From Bacteroidales bacterium (GTDB lineage: Bacteria > Bacteroidota > Bacteroidia > Bacteroidales > UBA932), in assembly GCA_017471045.1 (NCBI GenBank), contig JAFUWZ010000009.1, positions 1 to 64,000 on the forward strand: a DNA stretch of 64,000 nt, given 5' to 3'. The translations under genes and the position numbers were made by a program. Of this stretch, positions 8,745 through 16,273 are shown one piece after another. Position 1 is the stretch's first letter. Each line of letters begins with the position of its first letter. The notes beneath the pieces are model-generated. The model saw nothing but the letters and a program-made list of their open reading frames with translations, was not told where the DNA came from and did not search any database.

Positions 8745-9887
8745 ATGGCATACAAGCGCAGCATCATCGTTACCGGCGGGGCCGGTTTCATCGGGTCCCA
8801 TGTGGTCCGCCTTTTCGTGGAGAAGTACCCGGATTACCGGATCATCAATGTCGACAAGTTGACCTATGCGGGCAACCTGGCCAACCTCAAGGACATTGAG
8901 GACCGGCCGAACTACCGCTTCGTCAAGGCGGATATCTGCGATTTCGATGCGATGCTCGCCTTGATGCAGGAAGAACAGGTGGACGGGGTGATCCATCTGG
9001 CCGCCGAGAGCCATGTGGATCGCAGTATCAAGGATCCGTTCACTTTTGCCAAGACCAATGTGCTGGGTACGCTTTCCCTGCTGCAGGCCGCCCGCCTTTA
9101 TTGGGAATCTCTCCCGGAAAAATATGAAGGGAAACGCTTCTATCACATCAGTACCGACGAAGTGTACGGCGCGCTGGAGATGACCCGCCCCGAGGGAGTG
9201 GAGCCCCCCTTCTCGACGAAAGCCTCGTCTGGCTCGCATCACCTCGCGTACGGCGAAGAGTTCTTCCGGGAGGACAGCAAGTACCAGCCCCACAGCCCCT
9301 ACAGCGCCGCCAAGGCCTCTTCGGACCACTTTGTGCGGGCTTTCCACGATACGTACGGGATGCCGGTCATCGTGACCAACTGCTCCAACAATTACGGACC
9401 TTATCAGTTCCCTGAGAAACTGATCCCGTTGTTTATCAACAATATCCGTCACAGAAAACCCTTGCCGGTCTATGGCAGGGGCGAGAATGTCCGGGACTGG
9501 CTCTACGTGGAGGACCATGCCCGGGCGATTGACCTGATCTTCCACGAGGGCCGTGTCGCCGAGACCTACAACATCGGCGGTTTCAACGAGTGGAAGAACA
9601 TCGACCTGATCCGTGTCCTGATCGCGACGGTGGACCGTCTCCTGGGCCGCCTGGAGGGTGCGGACGAGGATCTGATCACCTATGTCGCCGACCGGGCCGG
9701 CCACGACCTGCGGTATGCGATCGACTCTTCCAAGCTCCAGCGGGAACTGGGTTGGGAGCCCTCCTTGCAGTTCGAAGAGGGGATCGAGAAAACGGTCCGC
9801 TGGTACCTGGACCACCAGGACTGGCTGGACAATGTCACTTCCGGCGACTACCAGAAGTACTACGAAACGATGTACACCGGTCGTTAG
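8745..9887 (+). CDS. rfbB: dTDP-glucose 4,6-dehydratase
   Basis: Converts dTDP-glucose to dTDP-4-keto-6-deoxyglucose. The 380-residue short-chain dehydrogenase fold has the NAD motif GGAGFIGSHV, the active-site run ISTDEVYGAL and the Tyr-x3-Lys pair in SPYSAAKASSDH. An insertion of about 20 residues between these two motifs (near KASSGSHHLAYGEE) makes it longer than the E. coli enzyme. Last gene of the rml operon; it converges on the PatB-like gene with only six bases between stops. Confidence 0.96.
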   Translation: MAYKRSIIVTGGAGFIGSHVVRLFVEKYPDYRIINVDKLTYAGNLANLKDIEDRPNYRFVKADICDFDAMLALMQEEQVDGVIHLAAESHVDRSIKDPFTFAKTNVLGTLSLLQAARLYWESLPEKYEGKRFYHISTDEVYGALEMTRPEGVEPPFSTKASSGSHHLAYGEEFFREDSKYQPHSPYSAAKASSDHFVRAFHDTYGMPVIVTNCSNNYGPYQFPEKLIPLFINNIRHRKPLPVYGRGENVRDWLYVEDHARAIDLIFHEGRVAETYNIGGFNEWKNIDLIRVLIATVDRLLGRLEGADEDLITYVADRAGHDLRYAIDSSKLQRELGWEPSLQFEEGIEKTVRWYLDHQDWLDNVTSGDYQKYYETMYTGR

Positions 9888-9893
9888 CCGTCT

Positions 9894-11099
9894 TCAGGAC
9901 AGCTCCGAGAGCCGTCGCAGGCCGCGGACGATGCGCTGTACACCCTCGGCGAGGGTGGTCCGGGGGCAGGCGAAGTTGATGCGCATGAAGTCGCCGTCGC
10001 CGTACATCCGTCCGCCGTTGATCCAGACTTTCTCCACTTCCGTCAGCTCGCGCTGGATGCGGTCGCTGTCGATGCCGCGTCCGGTGAGGCTGCGGCAGTC
10101 CATCCAGGCGAGGTAGGTGCCTTCCAGGTCCGACAGGCGAAAGGCCTGCAGTCCCGCTTCCGCAAGCCGGCTCTCCAGCGTTAGGAAGTTCCCGTGCAGG
10201 TATCCGTTCAGTTGTTCCAGCCAGGCTTCCCCTTCCGGGGAATAAGCTGCCTGCAGGGCTGCGACGCCGATGGGGTTGAGGCCGCCGTGCTCGGTCGCGG
10301 CGATGACCCGGCCGATCCGCGTCCGCAGTATCTTCGAGGCGGTGATGACGTTGGAAATCTCCAGTCCGGCGATGTTGAACGCCTTGGACGGGGAGCAAAG
10401 CGTGACGCAGGCCGCTTCGAAGTCGGGGGAGAGGGACGCGAAGGGGAGGTAGCGCTGTCCGGGCATCTCCAGTTCGCAATGGATCTCATCGCTGATGACG
10501 GTTACACCGTGCTTCAGGCACAACTCGCCTACGCGGCGCAGTTCCTCCTCCGTCCAGATGCGTCCGGTCGGGTTGTGGGGGTTGCACAGGACGAAGAGGC
10601 TCGCTTTCGGGTCTGACAGCCGCCGCTCCAGGTCCTCGAAATCCATCAGGAAATGCAGTCGCCCGCCGCGTTCCACTTCCCGCAGGGGACTGGCCGAGAC
10701 CGTGCGTCCGTTGCGCTCCACGCAGGAGAAAAAGCAGTTGTAGGCCGGATTGTTGAAAACGATCCGGTCTCCCGGTTCTGTCAGGGCAAGGACGGCGACG
10801 GACAGGGCCGGCACCAGTCCCCCGAGCGGCCGGATCCATTCGCGGCGGATCGTCCAGCCCCTGCGGCGCAAGAACCAGTCCTGGACGCTTCGGTAGTAGG
10901 ACTCCGGTACGTGCGTGTAGCCGAAGATCCCGTGCTCGACGCGCCGGCGGACGGCATCCAGGATGAAGGGGGCGGTTTGGAAGTCCATGTCGGCTACCCA
11001 CATGGGGATCACCTCCGGATCGGGATTGAAATCCCATTTGACCGAATTGGAGCCGTGCCGGTCTGTCACGGTATTGAAGTTATAGTGTCTTGGTATCAT
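9894..11099 (-). CDS. MalY/PatB family PLP-dependent aminotransferase / C-S lyase
   Basis: A 401-residue fold-type I PLP enzyme. MWVADMDFQ near residue 33 is the hallmark of the MalY/PatB cystathionine beta-lyase branch. CNPHNPTGR contacts the cofactor, SDEIHCELEM carries the Asp that binds the pyridine nitrogen, and the PLP-linking Lys is in CSPSKAFNIAGL. The C-terminal segment ends in the substrate-carboxylate Arg region (RINFACPRTTLAEG). Family members cleave C-S bonds of cystathionine or cysteine conjugates, so the substrate here is inferred, not shown. It stands alone, divergent from the outer-membrane barrel gene at 11188. Confidence 0.87.
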   Translation of the reverse strand: MIPRHYNFNTVTDRHGSNSVKWDFNPDPEVIPMWVADMDFQTAPFILDAVRRRVEHGIFGYTHVPESYYRSVQDWFLRRRGWTIRREWIRPLGGLVPALSVAVLALTEPGDRIVFNNPAYNCFFSCVERNGRTVSASPLREVERGGRLHFLMDFEDLERRLSDPKASLFVLCNPHNPTGRIWTEEELRRVGELCLKHGVTVISDEIHCELEMPGQRYLPFASLSPDFEAACVTLCSPSKAFNIAGLEISNVITASKILRTRIGRVIAATEHGGLNPIGVAALQAAYSPEGEAWLEQLNGYLHGNFLTLESRLAEAGLQAFRLSDLEGTYLAWMDCRSLTGRGIDSDRIQRELTEVEKVWINGGRMYGDGDFMRINFACPRTTLAEGVQRIVRGLRRLSELS

Positions 11100-11158
11100 T
11101 GTTGCAGTATTGGATAAGCGAAAATAACAATTTTTGGAGGGTTTTCCTTCAACGGCGT

Positions 11159-11167
11159 TATATTTTG
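11159..11167 (+). promoter_or_regulatory. Putative promoter of the 11188 barrel gene
   Basis: TATATTTTG resembles the -7 element with one extra base. A TTTG at 11133-11136 lies 22 bases upstream, near the -33 spacing. The predicted leader is about 15 bases. The extra base makes this weaker than the exact boxes elsewhere in the window. Confidence 0.33.
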
Positions 11168-11187
11168 TTAACCAAAATTCATTGAAG

Positions 11188-11805
11188 ATGAAGAAAATTC
11201 TTTGTTCTGTTCTCGCGGCATCTTTGATGCTTGTTGGAACGAGTGCCTTTGCACAGTTCAGTGTCGGCGCGGGTTACGTCAATTCCAAGAACACGTACTC
11301 CACCAGTTCCGGTTCCAGCAAGCATTCCGCTCCTGCGAACGGCTTCTATGCCGGTGTCGAGTACAGTGTTCCCGTCGGTGAGATCTTCGGTCTGTCGGCC
11401 GGTGTCAACTTTGAGTATCTGATGTCCAAGGATTATTCGCTCGGCGGTCTCCTCAGCGGCAATTTCAAGGAGATGTTCCTCAATGTTCCCGTCCATCTCA
11501 ACGTTGGCGTGGATCTGGCCGATGCGATCCGCGTTTCGCTGTTTGCGGGCCCGACTTTCAGCTATGGGCTTTCTTCCAAGATTGAAGCGGGTGCAGGCGG
11601 CTATACCGGATCCTTGGACGTTTATGAAAAGTCTGGCTGGAACCGTTTCGACGTGCTGGTCGGCGGCGGCCTCGGCCTGGAACTGATGGACAAGGTGCGC
11701 CTGACCGTTGGTTATGACCTCGGCATGTTCAACCGTCTTCCGCAGGACTCCAACGACAAACTCAACCGCAACCGCCTGCATGCGGGCGTAGCGTTCCTTT
11801 TCTAA
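11188..11805 (+). CDS. Small outer-membrane beta-barrel (porin-like) protein
   Basis: A 205-residue exported protein. A classical signal peptide ends at GTSAFAQ, followed at once by barrel-like alternation (FSVGAGYVNSK). About eight amphipathic strands can be counted, and the protein ends in VAFLF with a terminal Phe, as expected for OmpA/OmpX-type barrels. ATG 11188 was chosen over an upstream frame start at 11134 because it begins the signal peptide (MKKILCSVLAASLM). Function unknown; general porin-family or adhesion-type barrel. Confidence 0.8.
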   Translation: MKKILCSVLAASLMLVGTSAFAQFSVGAGYVNSKNTYSTSSGSSKHSAPANGFYAGVEYSVPVGEIFGLSAGVNFEYLMSKDYSLGGLLSGNFKEMFLNVPVHLNVGVDLADAIRVSLFAGPTFSYGLSSKIEAGAGGYTGSLDVYEKSGWNRFDVLVGGGLGLELMDKVRLTVGYDLGMFNRLPQDSNDKLNRNRLHAGVAFLF

Positions 11806-11831
11806 TCGGAAATAATTAGGGCCGGCCGGAT

Positions 11832-11963
11832 ATGATAGAAAGGGAGGGCCCGTCGCTGAGAGTACGGGCGACGACGGATGCTCAGATCCGTATCGGGTGG
11901 CCCGACGGGCGCTCCGAAGTTTTCTTCCTGCCGGCGGGGACTTCTGTGGCTTGGCCGAAATAA
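11832..11963 (+). CDS. Possible 43-residue protein
   Basis: A short open frame 26 bases after the barrel gene stop, same strand. The product starts MIEREGPSLRVRATTD and ends GTSVAWPK; it reads as alternating beta-strand sequence with no signal peptide and no cysteine. The codons look like those of the neighbours. There is no recognised homology, and the length alone cannot prove that it is expressed. It could also be the remnant of a larger beta-sandwich protein. In-frame stop TAG lies at 11817-11819 upstream. Confidence 0.28.
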   Translation: MIEREGPSLRVRATTDAQIRIGWPDGRSEVFFLPAGTSVAWPK

Positions 11964-12025
11964 AAAGGGCCTCCTGCCGGAGTCGTTGCGGCAAGTTGCT
12001 TGATTTTCAGGAAATTGAATAGTGG

Positions 12026-12056
12026 GGCGGGGGGGTCTTTTTTCGACCCCCCCGCC
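12026..12056 (-). terminator. 12-bp G/C hairpin after the WecG-like gene
   Basis: Perfect inverted repeat: 12026-12037 pairs with 12045-12056 around a 7-base loop (TTTTTTC on the plus strand). It starts four bases beyond the stop of the minus-strand gene at 12060. There is no T-tract after either arm. It probably ends the WecG-like transcript and may also stop plus-strand readthrough from 11188-11963. Confidence 0.6.
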
Positions 12057-12059
12057 TTG

Positions 12060-12842
12060 CTATTGATCGCGCTGATAACCAGCCATTTGCCTGCCACGCT
12101 CTTCGCGAAGGATGGCAGGAGTCCAGCGGAGAATCTGCCAGACACGGCGCAGTTGCTTGCGCGGTTCGGTGAAGATGCGGTACAGGAACTCCAGGTGCCC
12201 TCGGACCATCCACTGCGGGGCCCGCTTGATGCCCAGGCCGGCGCGGAAATTGAAGACAGCACCGACCGGGATGACTACGCCGCGATGCAGCAGGGGAGTG
12301 AGCCGGGCGGCGAAACGCTCCTGCTTGGGCGCGCCCAGCGCCACCCAGATGATGTCAGGGTCGGCTTCGTTGACTTGGTCCGCGATGGACGGATAGTCGA
12401 ACGCTTCCACACCGGCGAAGGGGAGCGCGAGGAACAGCATATCTGCGATGCGGGGATCGGACTGTCTCAGCTGCTCTTTCAGCGCGTCCAGCACCTCCTG
12501 GGAGGCGCCCAGGAAAGCCATCTTGTACTTCTTGGCCCCGGTCAGGTCCCGGAAAATGTCGCTGCCGCTGTATTGGGGCGGTGTGAAACCGTACAAGCGC
12601 CTCAGATACAGCGGCACCCAGGAACTGTCGCAGGTGGAGAACATCGCTCCGCCCACGACCTGGCGGTATTCTTTGTCCCGATGGACCTGTACCAGGATGT
12701 TGCCGTCCGCCACGCAGATGTAGCCGGGACCTTCCTGTCCGGTCCCTTCGGATACACGCTGTAGGCGGCATCGTGCATCGATCCGCTCCCTGACGACGTC
12801 AGTGTCGAACTCGTAATTGATATGGAAATACTCGGCCGTCGT
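12060..12842 (-). CDS. WecG/TagA/CpsF (GT26) glycosyltransferase, start codon abnormal
   Basis: Membrane-associated transferase that adds the second sugar to an undecaprenyl-PP-linked sugar. Family signatures are VALGAPKQERF, VGAVFNFRAGL and APQWMVRGHLEFLYR. The N-terminal homology (EYFHINYEFDTDVV, then GYICVADGN and MFSTCDSSWVPLY) runs upstream of the first usable codon, a GTG at 12713 that would cut off about 43 residues including conserved sequence. The frame is open to a TAA at 12852-12854 and contains no ATG, GTG or TTG before EYFHIN; only ACG codons (12840-12842, 12837-12839) sit at the right place. A -7 box at 12867-12874 fits a start there. Either a rare start codon, an ATG-to-ACG change or a sequence error. 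Confidence 0.8.
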   Translation of the reverse strand, partial: TTAEYFHINYEFDTDVVRERIDARCRLQRVSEGTGQEGPGYICVADGNILVQVHRDKEYRQVVGGAMFSTCDSSWVPLYLRRLYGFTPPQYSGSDIFRDLTGAKKYKMAFLGASQEVLDALKEQLRQSDPRIADMLFLALPFAGVEAFDYPSIADQVNEADPDIIWVALGAPKQERFAARLTPLLHRGVVIPVGAVFNFRAGLGIKRAPQWMVRGHLEFLYRIFTEPRKQLRRVWQILRWTPAILREERGRQMAGYQRDQ

Positions 12843-12866
12843 TTTCCCGCTTTAGATACGCTGACG

Positions 12867-12874
12867 CAAAGATA
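12867..12874 (-). promoter_or_regulatory. Putative -7 box of the WecG-like gene
   Basis: The minus strand reads TATCTTTG, an exact TAnnTTTG match. It predicts a start of transcription near 12860, only about 20 bases before the conserved N-terminus of the encoded protein. This supports translation beginning between 12851 and 12834. Confidence 0.5.
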
Positions 12875-12896
12875 CTCAAAAATCAATGTAAATGGT

Positions 12897-12904
12897 TATA
12901 TTTG
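12897..12904 (+). promoter_or_regulatory. Putative -7 box of the heptose gene pair
   Basis: TATATTTG, an exact TAnnTTTG match, 20 bases before the ATG at 12925. It makes the in-frame ATG at 12892 unusable as a start. Back to back with the minus-strand box at 12867-12874. Confidence 0.5.
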
Positions 12905-12924
12905 CGTCATCAAAACCGGATGCC

Positions 12925-13989
12925 ATGATCATCAGAAGCAAAGCGCCCCTTCGTCTCGGCCTGGCCGGAGGCGGGACCGACGTCTCGCCTTATTCGGACC
13001 TGTATGGGGGCCTTATCCTCAATGCTACGATCAACCTGTTTGCCTACTGTACGATAGAAGAGACGGAAGACGGTCGGATCGCGATCTGTTCTCACGACAG
13101 CGGTGTGTCCGAGTCTCATCCTTTGTCCTCTTGTCTGGAGATCGACGGACGGGCTTCTCTCGTGAAGGGAACTTATAACCGGGTCATGAAAGACTTCGGT
13201 CTGAAGCCGGTCCCGTTCCGCATCATCACCTGGAATGACGCCCCTGCCGGATCCGGGCTCGGGACTTCGTCCACCATGGTCGTGGCTATCCTGAAGGCAT
13301 TCGTGGAGTGGAAGAATCTCCCGCTCGGCGATTATGAGATCGCCCGCCTCGCCTATGAGATCGAGCGTCTGGATCTCGGCCTTTCCGGCGGCCGTCAGGA
13401 CCAATACGCAGCGTCTTTCGGCGGCTTCAACTTCATGGAGTTCCTTCCGGAAGACCGGGTCGTCGTCAATCCGCTCAAAGTCAAGCGCTGGGTCCTGGAC
13501 GAACTGGAAGCGTCCATGATCCTCTATTTCACGGGTGCGTCCCGCAGCAGCGCCGCCATCATCGACGAGCAGAAACGGAATGCTTCCCAGGGGAAAACCG
13601 CAGCCCTCGAAGCCATGCATCGGATCCGTGAAAGTGCGTCCGAGATGAAACTGGCTGTGCTGAAGGGGGATGTCAAACTGTTCGCCGCCATCCTCCGGCA
13701 GGCCTGGGATGACAAGCAGCAGATGGCTTCTTCGATCAGCAACCCCATGATCCAGGAGGCGATGGACATCGCTATGGCGGCCGGCGCCAAAGCCGGGAAA
13801 GTCTCCGGTGCTGGCGGCGGCGGTTTTATCATGTTCGTGGTCGATCCTACGGACCGTCATGCTGTCATAGAGGCCCTGGGCGCGCTGGGCGGCCGTATCG
13901 TTCCTTTCCAGTTTACCGACGGCGGCGCACACGGCTGGAAGATTTATCCTACCGACAAGGCGGAAGCCATGAAAGTGACCGCGCCATGA
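12925..13989 (+). CDS. hddA: GHMP kinase, D-glycero-D-manno-heptose-7-phosphate kinase-like (HddA type)
   Basis: Phosphorylates heptose 7-phosphate at C1. The 354-residue GHMP fold starts SKAPLRLGLAGGGTDV, the diagnostic N-terminus of the HddA branch. The ATP loop APAGSGLGTSSTMVVA and C-terminal motif SGAGGGGFIMF are complete. Start ATG 12925 was preferred because 12892 lies in the promoter. It overlaps the next gene by four bases; that gene carries the two following steps, which supports the heptose assignment. A fucokinase-like specificity cannot be excluded from sequence alone. Confidence 0.85.
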   Translation: MIIRSKAPLRLGLAGGGTDVSPYSDLYGGLILNATINLFAYCTIEETEDGRIAICSHDSGVSESHPLSSCLEIDGRASLVKGTYNRVMKDFGLKPVPFRIITWNDAPAGSGLGTSSTMVVAILKAFVEWKNLPLGDYEIARLAYEIERLDLGLSGGRQDQYAASFGGFNFMEFLPEDRVVVNPLKVKRWVLDELEASMILYFTGASRSSAAIIDEQKRNASQGKTAALEAMHRIRESASEMKLAVLKGDVKLFAAILRQAWDDKQQMASSISNPMIQEAMDIAMAAGAKAGKVSGAGGGGFIMFVVDPTDRHAVIEALGALGGRIVPFQFTDGGAHGWKIYPTDKAEAMKVTAP

Positions 13990-15311
13990 AAACCGTGATG
14001 ATGGCCGGCGGGAAGGGGACGAGGATCGCATCGCTGCGGAACGACATCCCCAAGCCCATGATTCCCGTTCTGGGCAAGAGCGTCCTGGAATGGCAGATCG
14101 AATCGTTGAAACGGGCCGGTTTGGACGACATCACCCTTGTCATCGGTCATCTGGGTGACAAGATCCAGGACCATTTCGGTGACGGTTCCCGTTTCGGTGT
14201 CCGGATCCGTTATTTCGTCGAAGACCATCCGCTCGGGACGGCGGGAGCGCTCTTCCGGATGGACGGGCTGTCAGAGGATTTCCTGTTGCTGAATGGGGAT
14301 GTCCTCGCAGATATCGACTGGAACCGGCTTATCGCTTTCCATCGCAGCAAAGGGGCCTGGGCCAGTCTGGTGACCCATCCCAATGACCATCCGTATGACA
14401 GTTTCCTCATAGAAACGGAAATGATGCCCCCGGCCCGTCCGGGCGCTTTGCCCCAGGACTCGGGCCGCATCATCCAATGGATCGGGAAGGATGAGGTGCG
14501 TGGCTTTCTTCGGAACCGGGTGAATGCGGGATTGGCGGTGCTTTCCCCGGCCTTGCTGGACTTCGCCCGGGGCCGGCTCGCATCTCCGGACGGCGTCGTT
14601 CCGGAAAAAGTCGATTTGGACCGTGATGTGCTGCGCCCTTGCATCCGTCAAGGGCAGGTATATGCCTATGATACAGCGGAATATATCAAGGATATGGGCA
14701 CGCCCGGTCGCCTGGCTGAGGTCGAGCGGGACCTGCGCAGCGGTAAAGTGGCGTCCCGGGCTCTTCCCGGCCCTCGCAAAGCCGTTTTCCTGGATCGGGA
14801 CGGCGTGCTGAACCGTCACGTCGGATTCCTGAAGACCTTGGATCAGATGGAATTGCTCCCGGGAGCGGCGGAGGCCGTGCGCAAGATCAACGCCTCCCGG
14901 TATCTGGCCATCGTCGTCAGCAACCAGCCTGTGATCGCCCGGGGGGGGTGCAGCTTTGAAGAGTTGCAAGCCATCCACGCCAAGATGGAAACTTTGTTGG
15001 GGAGGGAAGGGGCCTACCTCGATGCCATCTATTACTGTCCCCACCATCCGGACCGTGGTTTCGCGGGCGAGCGGCCCGAATATAAGGGCCCCTGCTCCTG
15101 CCGTAAACCTGCGCCCGGTATGCTGCTGCAAGCCGCGGAAGATTTCCGTATCGACCTCGCCCGCTCCTATATGATCGGGGATTCCGAATCGGACGTGGAA
15201 GCCGGCCGCCGCGCCGGCTGCCGGGACGCTTTCCTGATCCCGTCCAACGAACCGGGTTCCCTTTCGGCCGTCTTGGACCGGATCCTGGCAGGCTCCTGTC
15301 ACCGGGGATAG
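13986..15311 (+). CDS. Heptose-1-phosphate nucleotidyltransferase fused to HisB/GmhB-type phosphatase
   Basis: A 441-residue bifunctional protein. Residues 1-240 form a sugar nucleotidyltransferase (MMAGGKGTRI, DIPKPMIPVLGKS, LLNGDVLADI). Residues about 262-441 form a HAD phosphatase of the HisB/GmhB type, with the nucleophile motif FLDRDGVLN, SNQPVIARG, and a zinc loop built from YYCPHHPD and CSCRKP, then GDSESDVEAG. Together with the upstream kinase these are the three activities after heptose-7-phosphate formation (kinase, 1,7-bisphosphate phosphatase, nucleotidyl transfer). The isomerase GmhA is not in this window. The nucleotide (GDP or ADP) is inferred to be GDP from the HddA association. 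It converges with a 13-base 3' overlap on the minus-strand GT2 gene. Confidence 0.86.
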   Translation: MKTVMMAGGKGTRIASLRNDIPKPMIPVLGKSVLEWQIESLKRAGLDDITLVIGHLGDKIQDHFGDGSRFGVRIRYFVEDHPLGTAGALFRMDGLSEDFLLLNGDVLADIDWNRLIAFHRSKGAWASLVTHPNDHPYDSFLIETEMMPPARPGALPQDSGRIIQWIGKDEVRGFLRNRVNAGLAVLSPALLDFARGRLASPDGVVPEKVDLDRDVLRPCIRQGQVYAYDTAEYIKDMGTPGRLAEVERDLRSGKVASRALPGPRKAVFLDRDGVLNRHVGFLKTLDQMELLPGAAEAVRKINASRYLAIVVSNQPVIARGGCSFEELQAIHAKMETLLGREGAYLDAIYYCPHHPDRGFAGERPEYKGPCSCRKPAPGMLLQAAEDFRIDLARSYMIGDSESDVEAGRRAGCRDAFLIPSNEPGSLSAVLDRILAGSCHRG

Positions 15312-16273
15312 AGGCGGAGACCGGTCAGGATGAATTTCACTTTCTCGCGGGCCGTGATATAAGGAGAAAACAGGATGTGGCGGTCAATCTCCGGGTATGT
15401 GGTGCGCCACAGGCGGAAAGCTTCGTCATCAAACCCCGTCAGCCACAACTGCCTTTTGATGCACCATTTGGCATAGCGGAGAGCACCGGCGTACCGGGCA
15501 TCCGGTTCCCGCTCTTGAAGGATGCCGAAGATCAGGTCCGCATTTTCTTTGTTTTGGAAAAAGCACTTGCGCCTGCTCTCTTCAGTTGCGGCGTGCGTGA
15601 TGGACTCCGGGTTGACCGCATAGTAGTATCGGGGTCCCGGGACGTAGATGAATCCCTTGCTGTTGAGGACCACCTGGAGGGTCAGGACCATGTCTTCGCC
15701 CAGATCGTGCGCCGGGAATACCAGATCCTTCCGGTAGCAGGAACGCCGGACCAGTTTGTTGCAGAGCGACCAGGAGTCCTGCTGCAACAGCATCGTACAG
15801 ATGAATGCGGCTTTGTCTTTTGCGGAGCATCCCGGGTGTACGGTCAGGACTGCCGGGCCGTCTGCATCGGCATAGTCGCAGATGGCGATGTCAGCATCGT
15901 TCCGGACAGCGGCTTCGTACAAACGGGCGTACAAGTCGGTATCGACCCAGTCGTCACTGTCGCAATGGATGATATATTCTCCGCTGGCGTGGCGGATGCC
16001 CCATGCGCGGACAGCCGCCTGTCCGCTGTTCCGTTCCATCCGGTGGAACCGGACCCAAGGCTCGCGTTCCGGGTAATCCTTCAGGACCTCCCGGATGCGG
16101 GCGATGCTGTCATCCGGCGAGCCATCGTCGATGATCAGGTATTCGATCTCGTCCAGGCTTTGGGCGAAAAGGCTGCGCGCGCAGCGGGCGGCGTACTTCT
16201 CGGTCTTGTAAACTGGAACGATGACCGTCACTTTGGGGCGCGGTGGCACAGGGTTGGAAGAAGAGTCAGTCAT
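15299..16273 (-). CDS. Family 2 glycosyltransferase
   Basis: A 324-residue GT-A enzyme. VTVIVPVYKTEKY begins the fold, IIDDGSPDDS binds nucleotide and IIHCDSDDW holds the metal-binding DxD. I chose ATG 16273 (MTDSSSNPV), which overlaps the upstream gene by eight bases; a longer frame to 16348 would run deep into that gene. Last gene of the eight-gene polysaccharide operon. Donor and acceptor cannot be told from sequence. Confidence 0.88.
   Translation of the reverse strand: MTDSSSNPVPPRPKVTVIVPVYKTEKYAARCARSLFAQSLDEIEYLIIDDGSPDDSIARIREVLKDYPEREPWVRFHRMERNSGQAAVRAWGIRHASGEYIIHCDSDDWVDTDLYARLYEAAVRNDADIAICDYADADGPAVLTVHPGCSAKDKAAFICTMLLQQDSWSLCNKLVRRSCYRKDLVFPAHDLGEDMVLTLQVVLNSKGFIYVPGPRYYYAVNPESITHAATEESRRKCFFQNKENADLIFGILQEREPDARYAGALRYAKWCIKRQLWLTGFDDEAFRLWRTTYPEIDRHILFSPYITAREKVKFILTGLRLYPR

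Noticed and set aside
12029..12035. G7 tract as a phase-variable repeat
   Set aside because: It belongs to a perfect hairpin arm outside coding DNA, so slippage would not switch a gene.
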